Notes: a model not told the origin generated them from the letters alone. Counted from the stretch's first letter, positions 26,572 through 35,985 are shown. The stretch is 41,977 nucleotides of DNA from JTS-RE9 sp964649195 (GCA_964649195.1 CAZYPK010000028.1:1-41977); one strand, 5' to 3'. Translations and numbers: made by a program.

Positions 26572-29500
26572 ATGCCCATCATCCTGAACCCGCGCCCGCT
26601 CACGTCCCTTGAAGGCCTGCGCGAACGATCCCTCGCCGGCCCCAACGCCCCCGATCCGCTGTTGGCACCCAAGCAGCCGCCGAGACCGGGCTTCATTGAG
26701 ACCGCATGGGCGAGCTTCCGCACCAACAGCATCACCGGAACGCTGGGGCAGGAGATCGGTCATGCAATCTGGGGCGATCAAGGTGGCGAGCGCGAAGAGG
26801 ACTTCGACCCCTACAAGGAATTTCTGCGCGACAAAGAGTTCATGGCCGAACACCACTACTTGTGGAAAGACTTTGAATCCGGGCGGATGGACTACATCCC
26901 CAACCGCCAGGCGTTCTTCTACTTCGTCGCCCGCAAGCAGGAGGACTACGAGCTTCGTCAGCTTGCCGGGCGGCGCGGCGGCATCAGCGGATTCGCGGCC
27001 AACATGCTCGGCATCATGGGGCCGGACGCGGGCATCTATGCCGTGACCGGCGGCGGAGCCGTCAAAGGCGTGGCGCCGTTCCGCGCCGTGTCCGTCAAGG
27101 TCGCCGACTGGCTCGCCAAAGGCAACACCGCCACGCGGATCGCCAAGGGCGCTGCGATCGGCTCTGTCGCCAACGTCACCAACGAAGGCGTCCTTGAGTT
27201 CATCAATCCCGACCGCAACGTGGACGAAATGGAGGCGTTCCTCGATGCCGCCGTGTGGGGCGCGGCCTTCGGCGCGGCGATCCCGCTGGGCGGCAAGGTG
27301 TTCGGCGCGGGCCGCGAACGGCTGATGGACACGCGATTCATGCGCGACTTGCAACTCCGCGTGAAGACCGCCATCGCAAAAACAGATGCCATCTCCGACC
27401 TGCCCAAGATCATGGCCAGGCAGTCGGATGAACTGGACTCGCTGCTCGCGGAAGCGCCCACCGGCCCGAAGGTCATCACGCCGCTGGTGTTTCCCGACAA
27501 TCTGAAACGTGTCGATGCCCCGGCCGGACTGGCCGGCGCGGCAGACACGGCGGGAGCGGCGGTCGATGACGTTCTGGGCGATGCCGCAATCTCCGCGCAG
27601 ATGCGCGAAAACGGCGTGAAGGTCGAAAAACTCAAGAAGAAATACGCCGAGGCGGGCCAGACGCTGGACATCCAGCCGCATCCGTATCAGGACTACCTCA
27701 ACCTCACCGTCAGCCTCAATGACCTTGACGCAATGTACCGGTCCGCCGATCCGTCCGGCATCGTCGGAAAAGGCGCGGCGTTCCTGAACTCCTTCCTCCC
27801 CGGCGGCAAGGCCCGCGCCATGCCGTCGGCGGTCGCACGGTTCTTCAACTACACGCTCTTCGACGATGCCGCGCTGCTGATGGGCAACATCGTCGATCCG
27901 GTCAACTTCAAGAACAACCCGTCGGCGGAATCGCTCAAGGCCGTCATCGGCATGCACTTCACGCTGGCCGACCAGCAGATCGGCCAGGCGTTCAAAACGC
28001 ACTTCAAAAAAGGAGAGCGGTTCACCGTGCGTCTCAGCGACGGGACGGAACTGACCGTGGGACGTTGGAAAGGCTACAAGAACTTCCGCCACGTCGTCAC
28101 CGACCTCATGCGGCAGGAAGCCGAGATCGCGCGGGGAGCGAGGAACAAACTGTCGTTCGAGCCGCCCGCCGCCGTCAGGGAAGCGGCGGACGTGGTGCGG
28201 CAATACTCCAAGGACATGCTCGACCGGCTCGACCAGGCGAAGCTGCTCAAGGGTCCGAGTGCGCTCAAGGCGGCGCAGGAGCAGTTGAGCGAGTTGGAGC
28301 AGGTGAGGGCGGTGATGGAGGATGCCCGCGCCGAACATGAACTCACCCGTCCCCGTCCTCCTGCGAGAGAAACAACCGTCGATGATGTGCTGGCGGCTTC
28401 GTCGGACACCTCCAAAGGACACGTCACCGCCGATTATCGCATCGTGGATGACGTGGAAGCACAACGGATCAAGGATGCAATCGGTCTTGATGTGAGCGGT
28501 TACACCCACAGTTTGGATCAAGGCGCGGTCGGACACATTCTCAAGCAACACGGGGGAGAATCAGAAAGGCTTCGCGGCCAAATCCCGATCACGAAAGATG
28601 ACATCGCCCGCATTCCTGAGATCGTAGCTGAACCTGATCTGATCGAACACGGAGGCAAGACAAAAGATGGCTTGCCCTCGATCCGATATCGCAAGCGATT
28701 CAATGGAACCACCTACTACGTAGAAGAAGTGCGAATGGGGAAAAAAAGGCTGGCCCCAAAAACGATGTGGAAGGTGGCCACTGGGGCAACGGATGCCTCG
28801 AATCCGAGGGCCGTTCTTACGCCCGAAGCGACCCCAGCATCACCACCTTCCCCCACAACTATCCAATCAGCAGGCACGAAAGTCAAGGATAACGATCTTG
28901 GAAGGGTTGAACCAAAGCGGGCCACCATCAGAAGCGCCGGTTACAAGAGGGCCTACAAACAACGCCTTGCGGAACTTGAAGAGGTCATGCCGAGTGACCC
29001 CGCCAACGCGAAGACCGCCAGAGAAATCGCCCTGCAAGATGTTCAGCAAAGATTCGACGAATCCGCAGCGAAAGCCAACGCCGACATCGATGCCTATCTC
29101 TCGAAGCGGGCCGAAATCGAAAAAAAGGCCCGCACCACCGATGAACAGATCAACGCGGCCAAAGCTGAAATCGCGGAGATTGAAGAACTCATCGCCAACA
29201 GCCACGACTACCTCACCCGCCGCTGGCTGCGACACAAGATCGAAGGCGACAAGGACAACTTCACAGGACTGCTCAAGAAACAGTGGCGGAAGAACCGCAC
29301 CCACGAATACAAGACCGGCCAGGCAAAAGCCGAGCGGCCCATCATCGACGAGGCGCTCGACCGGCTCACGCCCGATGACCGCGCACTGATCCGCGCCGCC
29401 GGCGACGAGGCGAAGATTTCGCTGGAGGATGGGCTGCGCGACAGGTACGAAGCCGCCGTCAGCCAGTATTTCCACGACTCCGCCGAGAACGTCTATCGCA

Positions 29501-31371
29501 CGCTGACCAACCTGAACAACTCGCACGGCGTGCAGGCCGCAATGGGGGCGGACTCGCTCAAGGGCCGCGTTCTCCAGATCGACGAGACGGCGTTCCGCCA
29601 ATACCTCGATCAGGACATCCAGTCGATTCTGGGGAATTACGATCATCAGTTGTCGGGCCGCGCCGCCGTGCGGATCGCCATCGACAACAACGCCGCGACC
29701 TGGGCGCCGCTGGTCAAGCAGATGACCGGTGAAACCTTCGACGGCTCGCTCGATCAGATCCAGCGGGCCGTCAGGGAACACTTCGACAAGATGATCAATG
29801 CAGCCGATGGCGACGCGGCCAAGGCGAAGATCAAAAAAGCCCGCGATCAGATGGAAATGATCATCGAACGCAAGGTGTCCGAACTGGAGGGACGACCGGC
29901 GATCGCGGGCGACGGTTCAGCCGCCGACGCGGGGTGGCGGGCGCTGGGGCGAGCCGGGCTTCGCCTGCCGTATCTGACCACGATGGGCAACATGCTCATC
30001 ACCAATCTGATGGACCTTGCCGGGCTGGTGCTTATGACCGGACTCGACGGCAGGAAGATCAAGCTGCTTGCGTCGGTGTTCAAGCGAGAGGATGGCGGAT
30101 TCCTGCCAGGCGTATCCAAGCGAGGACTGGAGGCCGTCGCTTCCGCGCTCGATCAGACCGGCATCCGCAACATGCAACTCAACGAGGTGTTCGACCATCC
30201 CCACGATGTCGCCCCGGCGGTGAGCATGGGAGGCAAGGCGCTGCAAATGCTCGATCAAGGCACCGGTTTCCTCGCCAACCAGTTCGGCGTCGTCAGCGGC
30301 ATGAACTGGCTCAACACGACCACGCGACGGATGGCGTCCCATCTGATTCTGGACGAGGTGGTGAACGGCGCGAAGAAGATGAGCAAGGCCCGCAAGCTGA
30401 TCGCCGGCGGCATGACAGAGGCGAAGGCGTTCCATCAGGTGGGGCTGGCGCTGGAGGATGCCCAGCGTATGAGCCGGCTGGGATTCAACGCCGACAAGTG
30501 CGATGAACTCGTCGACGTTTTGACCAAGAACGCGGTGGACTTCGATGGCGCCGCCCGATGGACTGACCGCGATGGTTTTATGAACCACAAGGGGCACATC
30601 AACCCGGAATACGAGAAGTGGTACCACACCGACCGCGACATGTTCGACCGGTTCACCGCCGCGATCAACAGCGAGGTCAACAACATCATCGTGGCGCCGA
30701 AGTCTCTTTCTCGACCGTTCATGAACGCCCGCTGGATCGGGCGGGCGGTCAACCAGTTCTGGAGCTTCGCCAACGCATGGAGCAACCAGCTTGCCGTGGT
30801 GGTGGGGCAGCGCCCCGGTGGTGAGCAGGCCCTTTACTTTGCCAGCATCGTCGGCCTTGCCGCCATCAGCGACGGCATCCACAACCACCTGTCAGGTCGT
30901 CGCAGCTTTGACGAGACCGCCGCGCTGTGGAGTGATCCCAAAACCTCGATGGCGATGGCCTACAAAGCCATCGACCGATCCGGCGTTCTCGGCTGGCTGT
31001 CGCGTCCTCTGGGCATCGCGGACCGCCACAACTTCGGGCCGTCCGACTGGCTCGGCGGCGACAACGTGTCCAGCCGGTATTCCGGCAACACCGCAAGCTG
31101 GGCCGGGCACTTCGGCCCTGTCATCGATTACTCCGAACGGCTCGGACGAGGATTGACAGGCGTGCCAAGCAAGGGCGATGTGCGTTCGTGGCACACTCTG
31201 CGAACGACCATCCCGTTCCAAAACCTGCTGGGCATCAATGCGATTTTCCGCGCCACAAAAGACATGGGACTCGACAACCCCTTCGGTCCCGGCAACGGAC
31301 TGGACCTCTTTCCGCTGCCCACCCGGCCCGCCTACGAACTCAACCGCGTCGAACGCGAACCGGAACCATAA
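26572..31371 (+). CDS. Giant internal virion protein, gp16-like, with PBECR-like nuclease segment
   Basis: A 1599-aa protein in the gp16 position (T7 gp16 has 1318 aa), the largest ejectosome protein, which spans the inner membrane during DNA entry. The N-terminus lacks a recognisable transglycosylase motif, unlike T7 gp16. Residues about 603-760 resemble the phage Barnase-EndoU-ColicinE5/D-RelE-like (PBECR) nuclease domains seen in phage polyvalent proteins: GHILKQHGGESERLRGQIPI, DDIARIPEIVAEPDLIEHGG, IRYRKRFNGTTYYVEEVR and the closing KTMWKV. A Pro/Thr-rich linker (about 755-770) and a Lys/Glu coiled coil (about 780-930) follow. The C-terminal 550 residues contain several hydrophobic helices (YLTTMGNMLITNLMDLAGLV). 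Three bases separate it from the gp15-like gene. Confidence 0.75.
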   Translation: MPIILNPRPLTSLEGLRERSLAGPNAPDPLLAPKQPPRPGFIETAWASFRTNSITGTLGQEIGHAIWGDQGGEREEDFDPYKEFLRDKEFMAEHHYLWKDFESGRMDYIPNRQAFFYFVARKQEDYELRQLAGRRGGISGFAANMLGIMGPDAGIYAVTGGGAVKGVAPFRAVSVKVADWLAKGNTATRIAKGAAIGSVANVTNEGVLEFINPDRNVDEMEAFLDAAVWGAAFGAAIPLGGKVFGAGRERLMDTRFMRDLQLRVKTAIAKTDAISDLPKIMARQSDELDSLLAEAPTGPKVITPLVFPDNLKRVDAPAGLAGAADTAGAAVDDVLGDAAISAQMRENGVKVEKLKKKYAEAGQTLDIQPHPYQDYLNLTVSLNDLDAMYRSADPSGIVGKGAAFLNSFLPGGKARAMPSAVARFFNYTLFDDAALLMGNIVDPVNFKNNPSAESLKAVIGMHFTLADQQIGQAFKTHFKKGERFTVRLSDGTELTVGRWKGYKNFRHVVTDLMRQEAEIARGARNKLSFEPPAAVREAADVVRQYSKDMLDRLDQAKLLKGPSALKAAQEQLSELEQVRAVMEDARAEHELTRPRPPARETTVDDVLAASSDTSKGHVTADYRIVDDVEAQRIKDAIGLDVSGYTHSLDQGAVGHILKQHGGESERLRGQIPITKDDIARIPEIVAEPDLIEHGGKTKDGLPSIRYRKRFNGTTYYVEEVRMGKKRLAPKTMWKVATGATDASNPRAVLTPEATPASPPSPTTIQSAGTKVKDNDLGRVEPKRATIRSAGYKRAYKQRLAELEEVMPSDPANAKTAREIALQDVQQRFDESAAKANADIDAYLSKRAEIEKKARTTDEQINAAKAEIAEIEELIANSHDYLTRRWLRHKIEGDKDNFTGLLKKQWRKNRTHEYKTGQAKAERPIIDEALDRLTPDDRALIRAAGDEAKISLEDGLRDRYEAAVSQYFHDSAENVYRTLTNLNNSHGVQAAMGADSLKGRVLQIDETAFRQYLDQDIQSILGNYDHQLSGRAAVRIAIDNNAATWAPLVKQMTGETFDGSLDQIQRAVREHFDKMINAADGDAAKAKIKKARDQMEMIIERKVSELEGRPAIAGDGSAADAGWRALGRAGLRLPYLTTMGNMLITNLMDLAGLVLMTGLDGRKIKLLASVFKREDGGFLPGVSKRGLEAVASALDQTGIRNMQLNEVFDHPHDVAPAVSMGGKALQMLDQGTGFLANQFGVVSGMNWLNTTTRRMASHLILDEVVNGAKKMSKARKLIAGGMTEAKAFHQVGLALEDAQRMSRLGFNADKCDELVDVLTKNAVDFDGAARWTDRDGFMNHKGHINPEYEKWYHTDRDMFDRFTAAINSEVNNIIVAPKSLSRPFMNARWIGRAVNQFWSFANAWSNQLAVVVGQRPGGEQALYFASIVGLAAISDGIHNHLSGRRSFDETAALWSDPKTSMAMAYKAIDRSGVLGWLSRPLGIADRHNFGPSDWLGGDNVSSRYSGNTASWAGHFGPVIDYSERLGRGLTGVPSKGDVRSWHTLRTTIPFQNLLGINAIFRATKDMGLDNPFGPGNGLDLFPLPTRPAYELNRVEREPEP

Positions 31372-31395
31372 GTACGCCATTCTTGAGACATAACT

Positions 31396-32496
31396 ATGCC
31401 CAACTACCTCAGCGAGCACGTTTACATCGGCAACGGCAGTCAAACCGATTACATCTTCAACAAAGGCTACCTCTCCCGCTCTCATGTCCTCGTCAAGGTC
31501 TCCGCCGACGGCGGATCGACCTACACCATCAAGGCTGATCCCTCCGATTACGAATGGGTCGATTCGCAGACCATCCGCTTCGACGCCGCGCCGGCGGCGG
31601 ATGCCGTGATCTGGCTTGACCGCGAAACGCCGCGCACCATCGACATCAACTATGACAACGGCACCGTGTTCACCGACACGAATCAAAACCACGGCTACCG
31701 CCAGGCGATCTACATCCTTCAGGAAATGTTCGATGAACTGGAACGCCGCCCGTCGCTGGGCGTGCAACTGAACGACATCGAGGAAACGCTTGCCCAGGTG
31801 GTTGGAAATATCTCACTGTCAGAAGCGAATCTCCTTCGGGATTCCTTCGACCTCAAGGCTCTGATCGGCAGGAACGACGACAACCGCATGGTCATCAGCC
31901 TGTCGAAAGAGAACCCAACATCCGTGCCCATTCCCCTGCCAGGCGGAAGCGGCGGAGGCGGTGGAGGGATTGCGCCGCTGGGCAGAGGCGCCAGAATCGC
32001 CGACTACTCACCCACGTTCTTCGGTGAAAATCTCTTCTACGACATTGGCGCCGGACCAGTGAGGCCGGGTGTTGTGCCGGACGAATATCTCAACCAATGC
32101 TCCGAGTGGGATGGAACCTTCTTCAACTATCAAGGAACGGGAACATTTTCAGCCGGATACGCTGTCCACACTTCGGAGCCGCCGGCGGACACCTATCGAG
32201 ACCTGAAGATTCGGACCGCAAGCGGGCAATACACGAACCTCCACACCGGACGAACGAGTCTAGGCGTCGACGGCAACGACTGGATAACGAGAATCACCCC
32301 CTGGTTCGACCCCACCAGCAAGTACGGCTACCAGATCGTTTACAAAAAACCCAACCTCACAGGCAGGTTTCCGCCGCCGTGGGGAACATACGTGCTTGTT
32401 CCGTCCAACGATGCCGGACCTACGCAGAAAACATCCGCAGTCCTCGAAGGCGTCGGCAACAACTTCCCGTCCAGCCTCCAAATCGAACGGTTCTGA
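31396..32496 (+). CDS. T7-like tail fibre protein
   Basis: A 366-aa fibre. The first 120 residues match the T7 gp17 N-terminal domain that joins the fibre to the tail: YLSEHVYIGNGSQTDYIFNK, YLSRSHVLVKVSADGG, WLDRETPRTIDINYDNGTVF and GYRQAIYILQEMFDELE. A short coiled region and a flexible SGGGGGG linker (about 188-194) lead to a 170-residue C-terminal region I do not recognise, presumably the receptor-binding tip. It is shorter than T7 gp17 (553 aa). Since the host is a planctomycete, the tip should recognise a planctomycete surface structure (inference). Confidence 0.85.
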   Translation: MPNYLSEHVYIGNGSQTDYIFNKGYLSRSHVLVKVSADGGSTYTIKADPSDYEWVDSQTIRFDAAPAADAVIWLDRETPRTIDINYDNGTVFTDTNQNHGYRQAIYILQEMFDELERRPSLGVQLNDIEETLAQVVGNISLSEANLLRDSFDLKALIGRNDDNRMVISLSKENPTSVPIPLPGGSGGGGGGIAPLGRGARIADYSPTFFGENLFYDIGAGPVRPGVVPDEYLNQCSEWDGTFFNYQGTGTFSAGYAVHTSEPPADTYRDLKIRTASGQYTNLHTGRTSLGVDGNDWITRITPWFDPTSKYGYQIVYKKPNLTGRFPPPWGTYVLVPSNDAGPTQKTSAVLEGVGNNFPSSLQIERF

Positions 32497-32527
32497 GAAT
32501 CACCATGCCCTGAGAATCACCATGCCC
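32494..32527 (+). repeat. 17-base tandem duplication at terminase start
   Basis: TGAGAATCACCATGCCC occurs twice back to back (32494-32510, 32511-32527). The first copy holds the fibre stop codon and an ATG at 32505 that reads Met-Pro-stop; the second holds the real small-terminase ATG at 32522. Confidence 0.9.
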
Positions 32528-32827
32528 AAAAAATCACACGATGACGTGCTGAGCCAGCTTGCCGAATTGCACGATCGCAACCTTCTTCGCATCGTCAAGC
32601 GAGGCAAGTTCACCACCATCGGCGCGGACGGCGACCCCATCGAAATCGACCTCACCGCCGCCATGCTCAACGCGATAACCAACCGCCTCAAAGCCTGCAA
32701 TGTCACCGTCTCCACGAAGCCCGGATCGACCATGGGTGAGATTGAGAAGGAACTCGAAAGCAAGGGCCTCAAGCTGGCGGACCATCTGCCTGATCACGAC
32801 TTCGAGGACGACGCGGCCACCGCATGA
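32522..32827 (+). CDS. Small terminase subunit, gp18-like
   Basis: A 101-aa protein at the T7 gp18 position (89 aa in T7), the small subunit that recognises concatemeric phage DNA and brings it to the large subunit. Seen are a helical start SHDDVLSQLAELHDRNLLRI, the strand pair GKFTTIGADGDPIEIDLT, and AAMLNAITNRLKACNV; the C-terminus is acidic. The start at 32522 is the second of two ATGs in a 17-base tandem duplication. Its stop overlaps the next ATG (ATGA), so translation is coupled to the large subunit. T7's intervening holin and spanin genes are absent here. Confidence 0.8.
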   Translation: MPKKSHDDVLSQLAELHDRNLLRIVKRGKFTTIGADGDPIEIDLTAAMLNAITNRLKACNVTVSTKPGSTMGEIEKELESKGLKLADHLPDHDFEDDAATA

Positions 32828-34569
32828 GCGCCAACCTCCTCGATGCGATGAAGGAGGACTTCCGGCAATTCCTTCTCGCGCTCTGGAAGTATCACGGCCT
32901 GGACAAGCACGCGAAGCTCGGTCCGGTCGAACTCGACATCGCCGCCTTCCTCCAGCACGGCCCGGCCATGCGCGGCGTTCTCGCCTTCCGCGAACTGGGC
33001 AAGTCAACCATCACCAATGCCTTTGTCTGCTGGCGGCTGTGGCGCGACCCGCTCCTGAAGGTCATTCTCCTGTCCGCCTCGCAGGGATTCTCCAAGAACA
33101 ACCTCAACCAGATCAAGAAGTGGATCACCACCACGCCCTGGATCAAGCACCTGGCGCCGAGGCGAGGCACCAAGGACCGCGACGGGGCCATCGAGTTCGA
33201 CGTGGCCGGCGGACAACACGACGTGAAAAATCCGTCCGTGCTGGCGATGGGCATCGAGGGCCAGCTTACCGGTCGCCGCGCCGGGTTGATCGTCGGCGAT
33301 GACGTTGAGGTGCCCGACACCTCCAACACGCAGATTCAGCGCCAGCATCTGCGCAACCGCGTTGCCGAACTGCCGGACATCGCCTTCAAGAAGGGCGGCG
33401 AGATCGTCTATCTGGGCACCCCCCAGCACGAAGAAACCGTTTACGCCAACCTTCAGGAAAACGGGTTCACCTTCCGCACGTGGCCCATTGTTTTTCCCGC
33501 CTCAGGCGAGGAACTGCTCATCGCCGCACCGCTGGCGCCATTCATCAAACGCCAGCTTGCGGACGGATCGGCAATCCCCGGTCAACCCACATGTCCTCAC
33601 AGATTCGATGCCGACGAAATCATCAAGATTCAAGGTCGTGGCCGTTCGCGCTTCGCCATGCAATACATGCTCCAAAAGCATCTGGCGGACGCGAACTACT
33701 ACCCGCTGCGGCTCTCTGACCTCATCGTATTCAACTGCCACCGCGACATCGCGCCGACCAACATCGTCTGGGGGCAGGAGAACAACCGCGGTTCCACCCG
33801 CGTCGAAGGACTGCGGTCCGTCGGCTTCGGCGATGACGGCTACCACCGCCCGCTCATGCTCGAAGAATCCGTCGAGCGTTGGCTGCCCTACACATCTGTC
33901 TATATGTGGGTCGATCCCTCCGGCGGCGGGCGCGACGAAACCGCATGGGCCATCGTCGCCCACCTGCACGGCATCCTCTACCTGCTCCACGTCGGCGCAT
34001 ACAGGGGCAAGGACCCGCAATCCGATGCCTGCCTCGATGCCATCGTCCGGGACGCCAAGCAGTTCCGCGTCCGCCGCATGGCCATCGAATCCAACTTCGG
34101 CGGCAAGTTCATCGTCGAACTGCTCAAGCCGAAACTCCGCGCCGCCTTCGTCGCCCCGGAAGCCAAACACCCCGACTTCCCCAACGGCTGGGGTTGCGCC
34201 ATCGAGGAACAGCGATCCACCGGCATGAAGGAGGAACGCATCGTTTATGCGCTCCAGCCTGTCATGAACCAGCATCGTCTTGTCATCGATCGCCGCATCA
34301 TCGAAAACGACCTTCGGGCGGACCAGGCTTACCAACTGTTCTACCAGATGACCCGAATCATCGACCCATCCATGTCCGGCGCACGCGGTTGCCTCCAGCA
34401 CGATGACCGACTCGAAGCCGTCGCCAGCGCCGTCGCACTCTGGACCGAAGCCCTGGCCCAGGACCCGGCCACCAAGTCCGCCGCCGTCGATGAAGAACGC
34501 CGCAAAAAGGAAATGAAGAAGTGGCTCGACCACGGACCCAAACGCCGCCAATCGTGGATTCACATCTGA
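32824..34569 (+). CDS. Large terminase subunit, gp19-like
   Basis: A 581-aa DNA-packaging motor with T7 gp19-like layout (586 aa). The ATPase has a deviant Walker A, FRELGKST (Gly59-Lys60-Ser61), and Walker B LIVGDDVEVPD (Asp159, Asp160, Glu162). The RNase H-like nuclease carries its metal ligands in WVDPSGGGRDETAW (Asp364), AIESNFGGKF (Glu422) and QHDDRLEA (Asp527/528). All catalytic positions seem intact, so the gene looks functional although its procapsid and portal partners are missing from the element. The start overlaps the small subunit's stop. Confidence 0.92.
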   Translation: MSANLLDAMKEDFRQFLLALWKYHGLDKHAKLGPVELDIAAFLQHGPAMRGVLAFRELGKSTITNAFVCWRLWRDPLLKVILLSASQGFSKNNLNQIKKWITTTPWIKHLAPRRGTKDRDGAIEFDVAGGQHDVKNPSVLAMGIEGQLTGRRAGLIVGDDVEVPDTSNTQIQRQHLRNRVAELPDIAFKKGGEIVYLGTPQHEETVYANLQENGFTFRTWPIVFPASGEELLIAAPLAPFIKRQLADGSAIPGQPTCPHRFDADEIIKIQGRGRSRFAMQYMLQKHLADANYYPLRLSDLIVFNCHRDIAPTNIVWGQENNRGSTRVEGLRSVGFGDDGYHRPLMLEESVERWLPYTSVYMWVDPSGGGRDETAWAIVAHLHGILYLLHVGAYRGKDPQSDACLDAIVRDAKQFRVRRMAIESNFGGKFIVELLKPKLRAAFVAPEAKHPDFPNGWGCAIEEQRSTGMKEERIVYALQPVMNQHRLVIDRRIIENDLRADQAYQLFYQMTRIIDPSMSGARGCLQHDDRLEAVASAVALWTEALAQDPATKSAAVDEERRKKEMKKWLDHGPKRRQSWIHI

Positions 34570-34598
34570 CACACCTCTGACACGCACGGAGACCTGAC

Positions 34599-35273
34599 AT
34601 GCTCAACACCACCCTCCGACTCGCCCTCGCGGCGAGGGACGCCTATTTCTCCGCCGGCAACATCGGCAACGACCAGTGCAACGCCTTGATCCGCCACCAA
34701 CCAGGCTCCGTCGAAATCGCCTTCCAAGGCTCAAACGACGGACGCGACTGGTGGTCCAACTTCGACTTCCGCCTCGTCCCCCACGGCCCCGGCCGAGTCT
34801 CCAACGGATTCCTCAAATCCTACCTGACCGTCGAAAAACACCTGCTCATGGAATCGATCCCCGATGACGATCAGATCGCCCTCGTCACCGGCCACTCACG
34901 AGGCTCGCCTCACGCCTGCCTTCATGCCCTGAAACTCGTTCAGATGGGCCTGCCCGTCATCCTCGTCACATTCGCCAGCCCCCGCTGGTGCGACAAAGCC
35001 TTCGCCACCCACTTCGACCGCGCCATGGGGTACGCGGCCACCCGCATCGTCTTCGAGTCCGATCTTGTCACCAGACTACCGCCAAACATTCTGGGCCACT
35101 ATCACACCGACAACCTCCGATGGTTCGACGGCTCCCGCTGGCGAACCTCCATGCCGCTCCACACACGCATCGGCGTTTACCTCTTCAACCGTAAGTGGCC
35201 CCTCATCGGAAACAACGTCTCCGACCACTCCATCGACGAATACATCACCGCCCTTCAAAGGAACCCTCTATGA
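34599..35273 (+). CDS. Phage-borne class 3 lipase
   Basis: A 224-aa alpha/beta-hydrolase of the class 3 lipase family. The nucleophile elbow is VTGHSRGSPHA (Ser100), the acid VFESDLVTRLPP (Asp155), and the base SDHSIDEYI (His210), with the family's roughly 55-residue spacings. The N-terminal strand VEIAFQGSNDGRDWWSNFDF is typical too. No signal peptide or membrane segment is seen. Its place after the large terminase, overlapping a lipoprotein gene (ATGA), suggests a late function, either host membrane breakdown at lysis or packaging into the virion; this is inference. T7 has no lipase here. Confidence 0.85.
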   Translation: MLNTTLRLALAARDAYFSAGNIGNDQCNALIRHQPGSVEIAFQGSNDGRDWWSNFDFRLVPHGPGRVSNGFLKSYLTVEKHLLMESIPDDDQIALVTGHSRGSPHACLHALKLVQMGLPVILVTFASPRWCDKAFATHFDRAMGYAATRIVFESDLVTRLPPNILGHYHTDNLRWFDGSRWRTSMPLHTRIGVYLFNRKWPLIGNNVSDHSIDEYITALQRNPL

Positions 35274-35539
35274 AAAGCCTCCAGCAGCCGACCGTCGTTC
35301 CCATTCTCGTCACTCTCACCTTCGCCGCTCTCGCATCCATCGCCGCGTGCCTTCTCTCAGGATGCACCGTCAACGTCGATAAGCGATCTTGGACCTTCAA
35401 CCACGTCAACAACGAAAGCCGCCTCGGAGCGGCATCCACCACCATCGACAACGCCACCGTCAACACCTCCGACACCAGGACCGACGCCCAGCAAGCCATC
35501 GACGGAGCGATGACCATTCCGTTCGGTCTGCAAAAGTGA
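35270..35539 (+). CDS. Small phage lipoprotein (possible outer spanin)
   Basis: An 89-aa protein with a hydrophobic leader (VVPILVTLTFAALASIAA) and lipobox LLSGC (Cys32), leaving a 58-residue mature part rich in Thr, Asn and Asp. Start ATG overlaps the lipase stop as ATGA, so both are translated together. Size, lipobox and position near the end of the late operon fit an outer-membrane spanin (Rz1-like) but no Pro-rich Rz1 signature is present and no inner spanin is visible. It could instead anchor or partner the lipase. Confidence 0.7.
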   Translation: MKSLQQPTVVPILVTLTFAALASIAACLLSGCTVNVDKRSWTFNHVNNESRLGAASTTIDNATVNTSDTRTDAQQAIDGAMTIPFGLQK

Positions 35540-35592
35540 CCGAAAACTATATGTCAGCGCAAAAGCCGAGCTAGGTAAACCCTAACAAATCT

Positions 35593-35787
35593 GTGTATCC
35601 CTGTATCCCTAAAAAAGGAATACACAACGGGATACACACACTTAAAACCATGAAAATACTGGGTTTAATCCATTCTGTGTATCCCTGTATCAAAAATTCC
35701 AACCCTAAGCCAAAAAAAAGAATCAACAGTCAGTCGTTTTTTTTTTCACCACCCCCGGAACCAGATACAGGGATACAGGGATACACA
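35593..35787. repeat. Cluster of TGTGTATCCC repeats at the phage right end
   Basis: The gap 35540-35985 is AT-richer than its surroundings and has no convincing gene. It holds TGTGTATCCCTGTATCCCT (35593-35611), GGGATACACA (35630-35639), TGTGTATCCCTGTATC (35676-35691) and, inverted, GATACAGGGATACAGGGATACACA in two pieces (35764-35787). Units occur in tandem and as inverted pairs, like binding sites for a repressor, replication initiator or phage polymerase. Poly-T runs (35739-35748, 35832-35838) lie nearby. Confidence 0.7.
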
Positions 35788-35985
35788 AAGCCTTCGCCCC
35801 TCTGGAACGCCGCCCAAAAAATTCGCCGCGTTTTTTTGGGAGGACCAGTTGACATTGACTGGCGCGGGCACGATCCCCCCTCTACCCCCTGCCCCGATTT
35901 CGCCACCTTCGCGCGTCAGGTGCGCGTAGATTCGCACCAGCTAAAACGCAACACCATATCCGACCATCACTTGTGTAATCCGTGC

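Noticed and set aside
26515..28551. A 678-residue minus-strand frame in the phage region
   Set aside because: Antisense to the gp16-like gene; phage late genes all run on the plus strand and no motif is present.
35593..35787. Idea that the short repeats near attR are a CRISPR array
   Set aside because: Only four units in mixed orientation and irregular spacing, with no cas genes.
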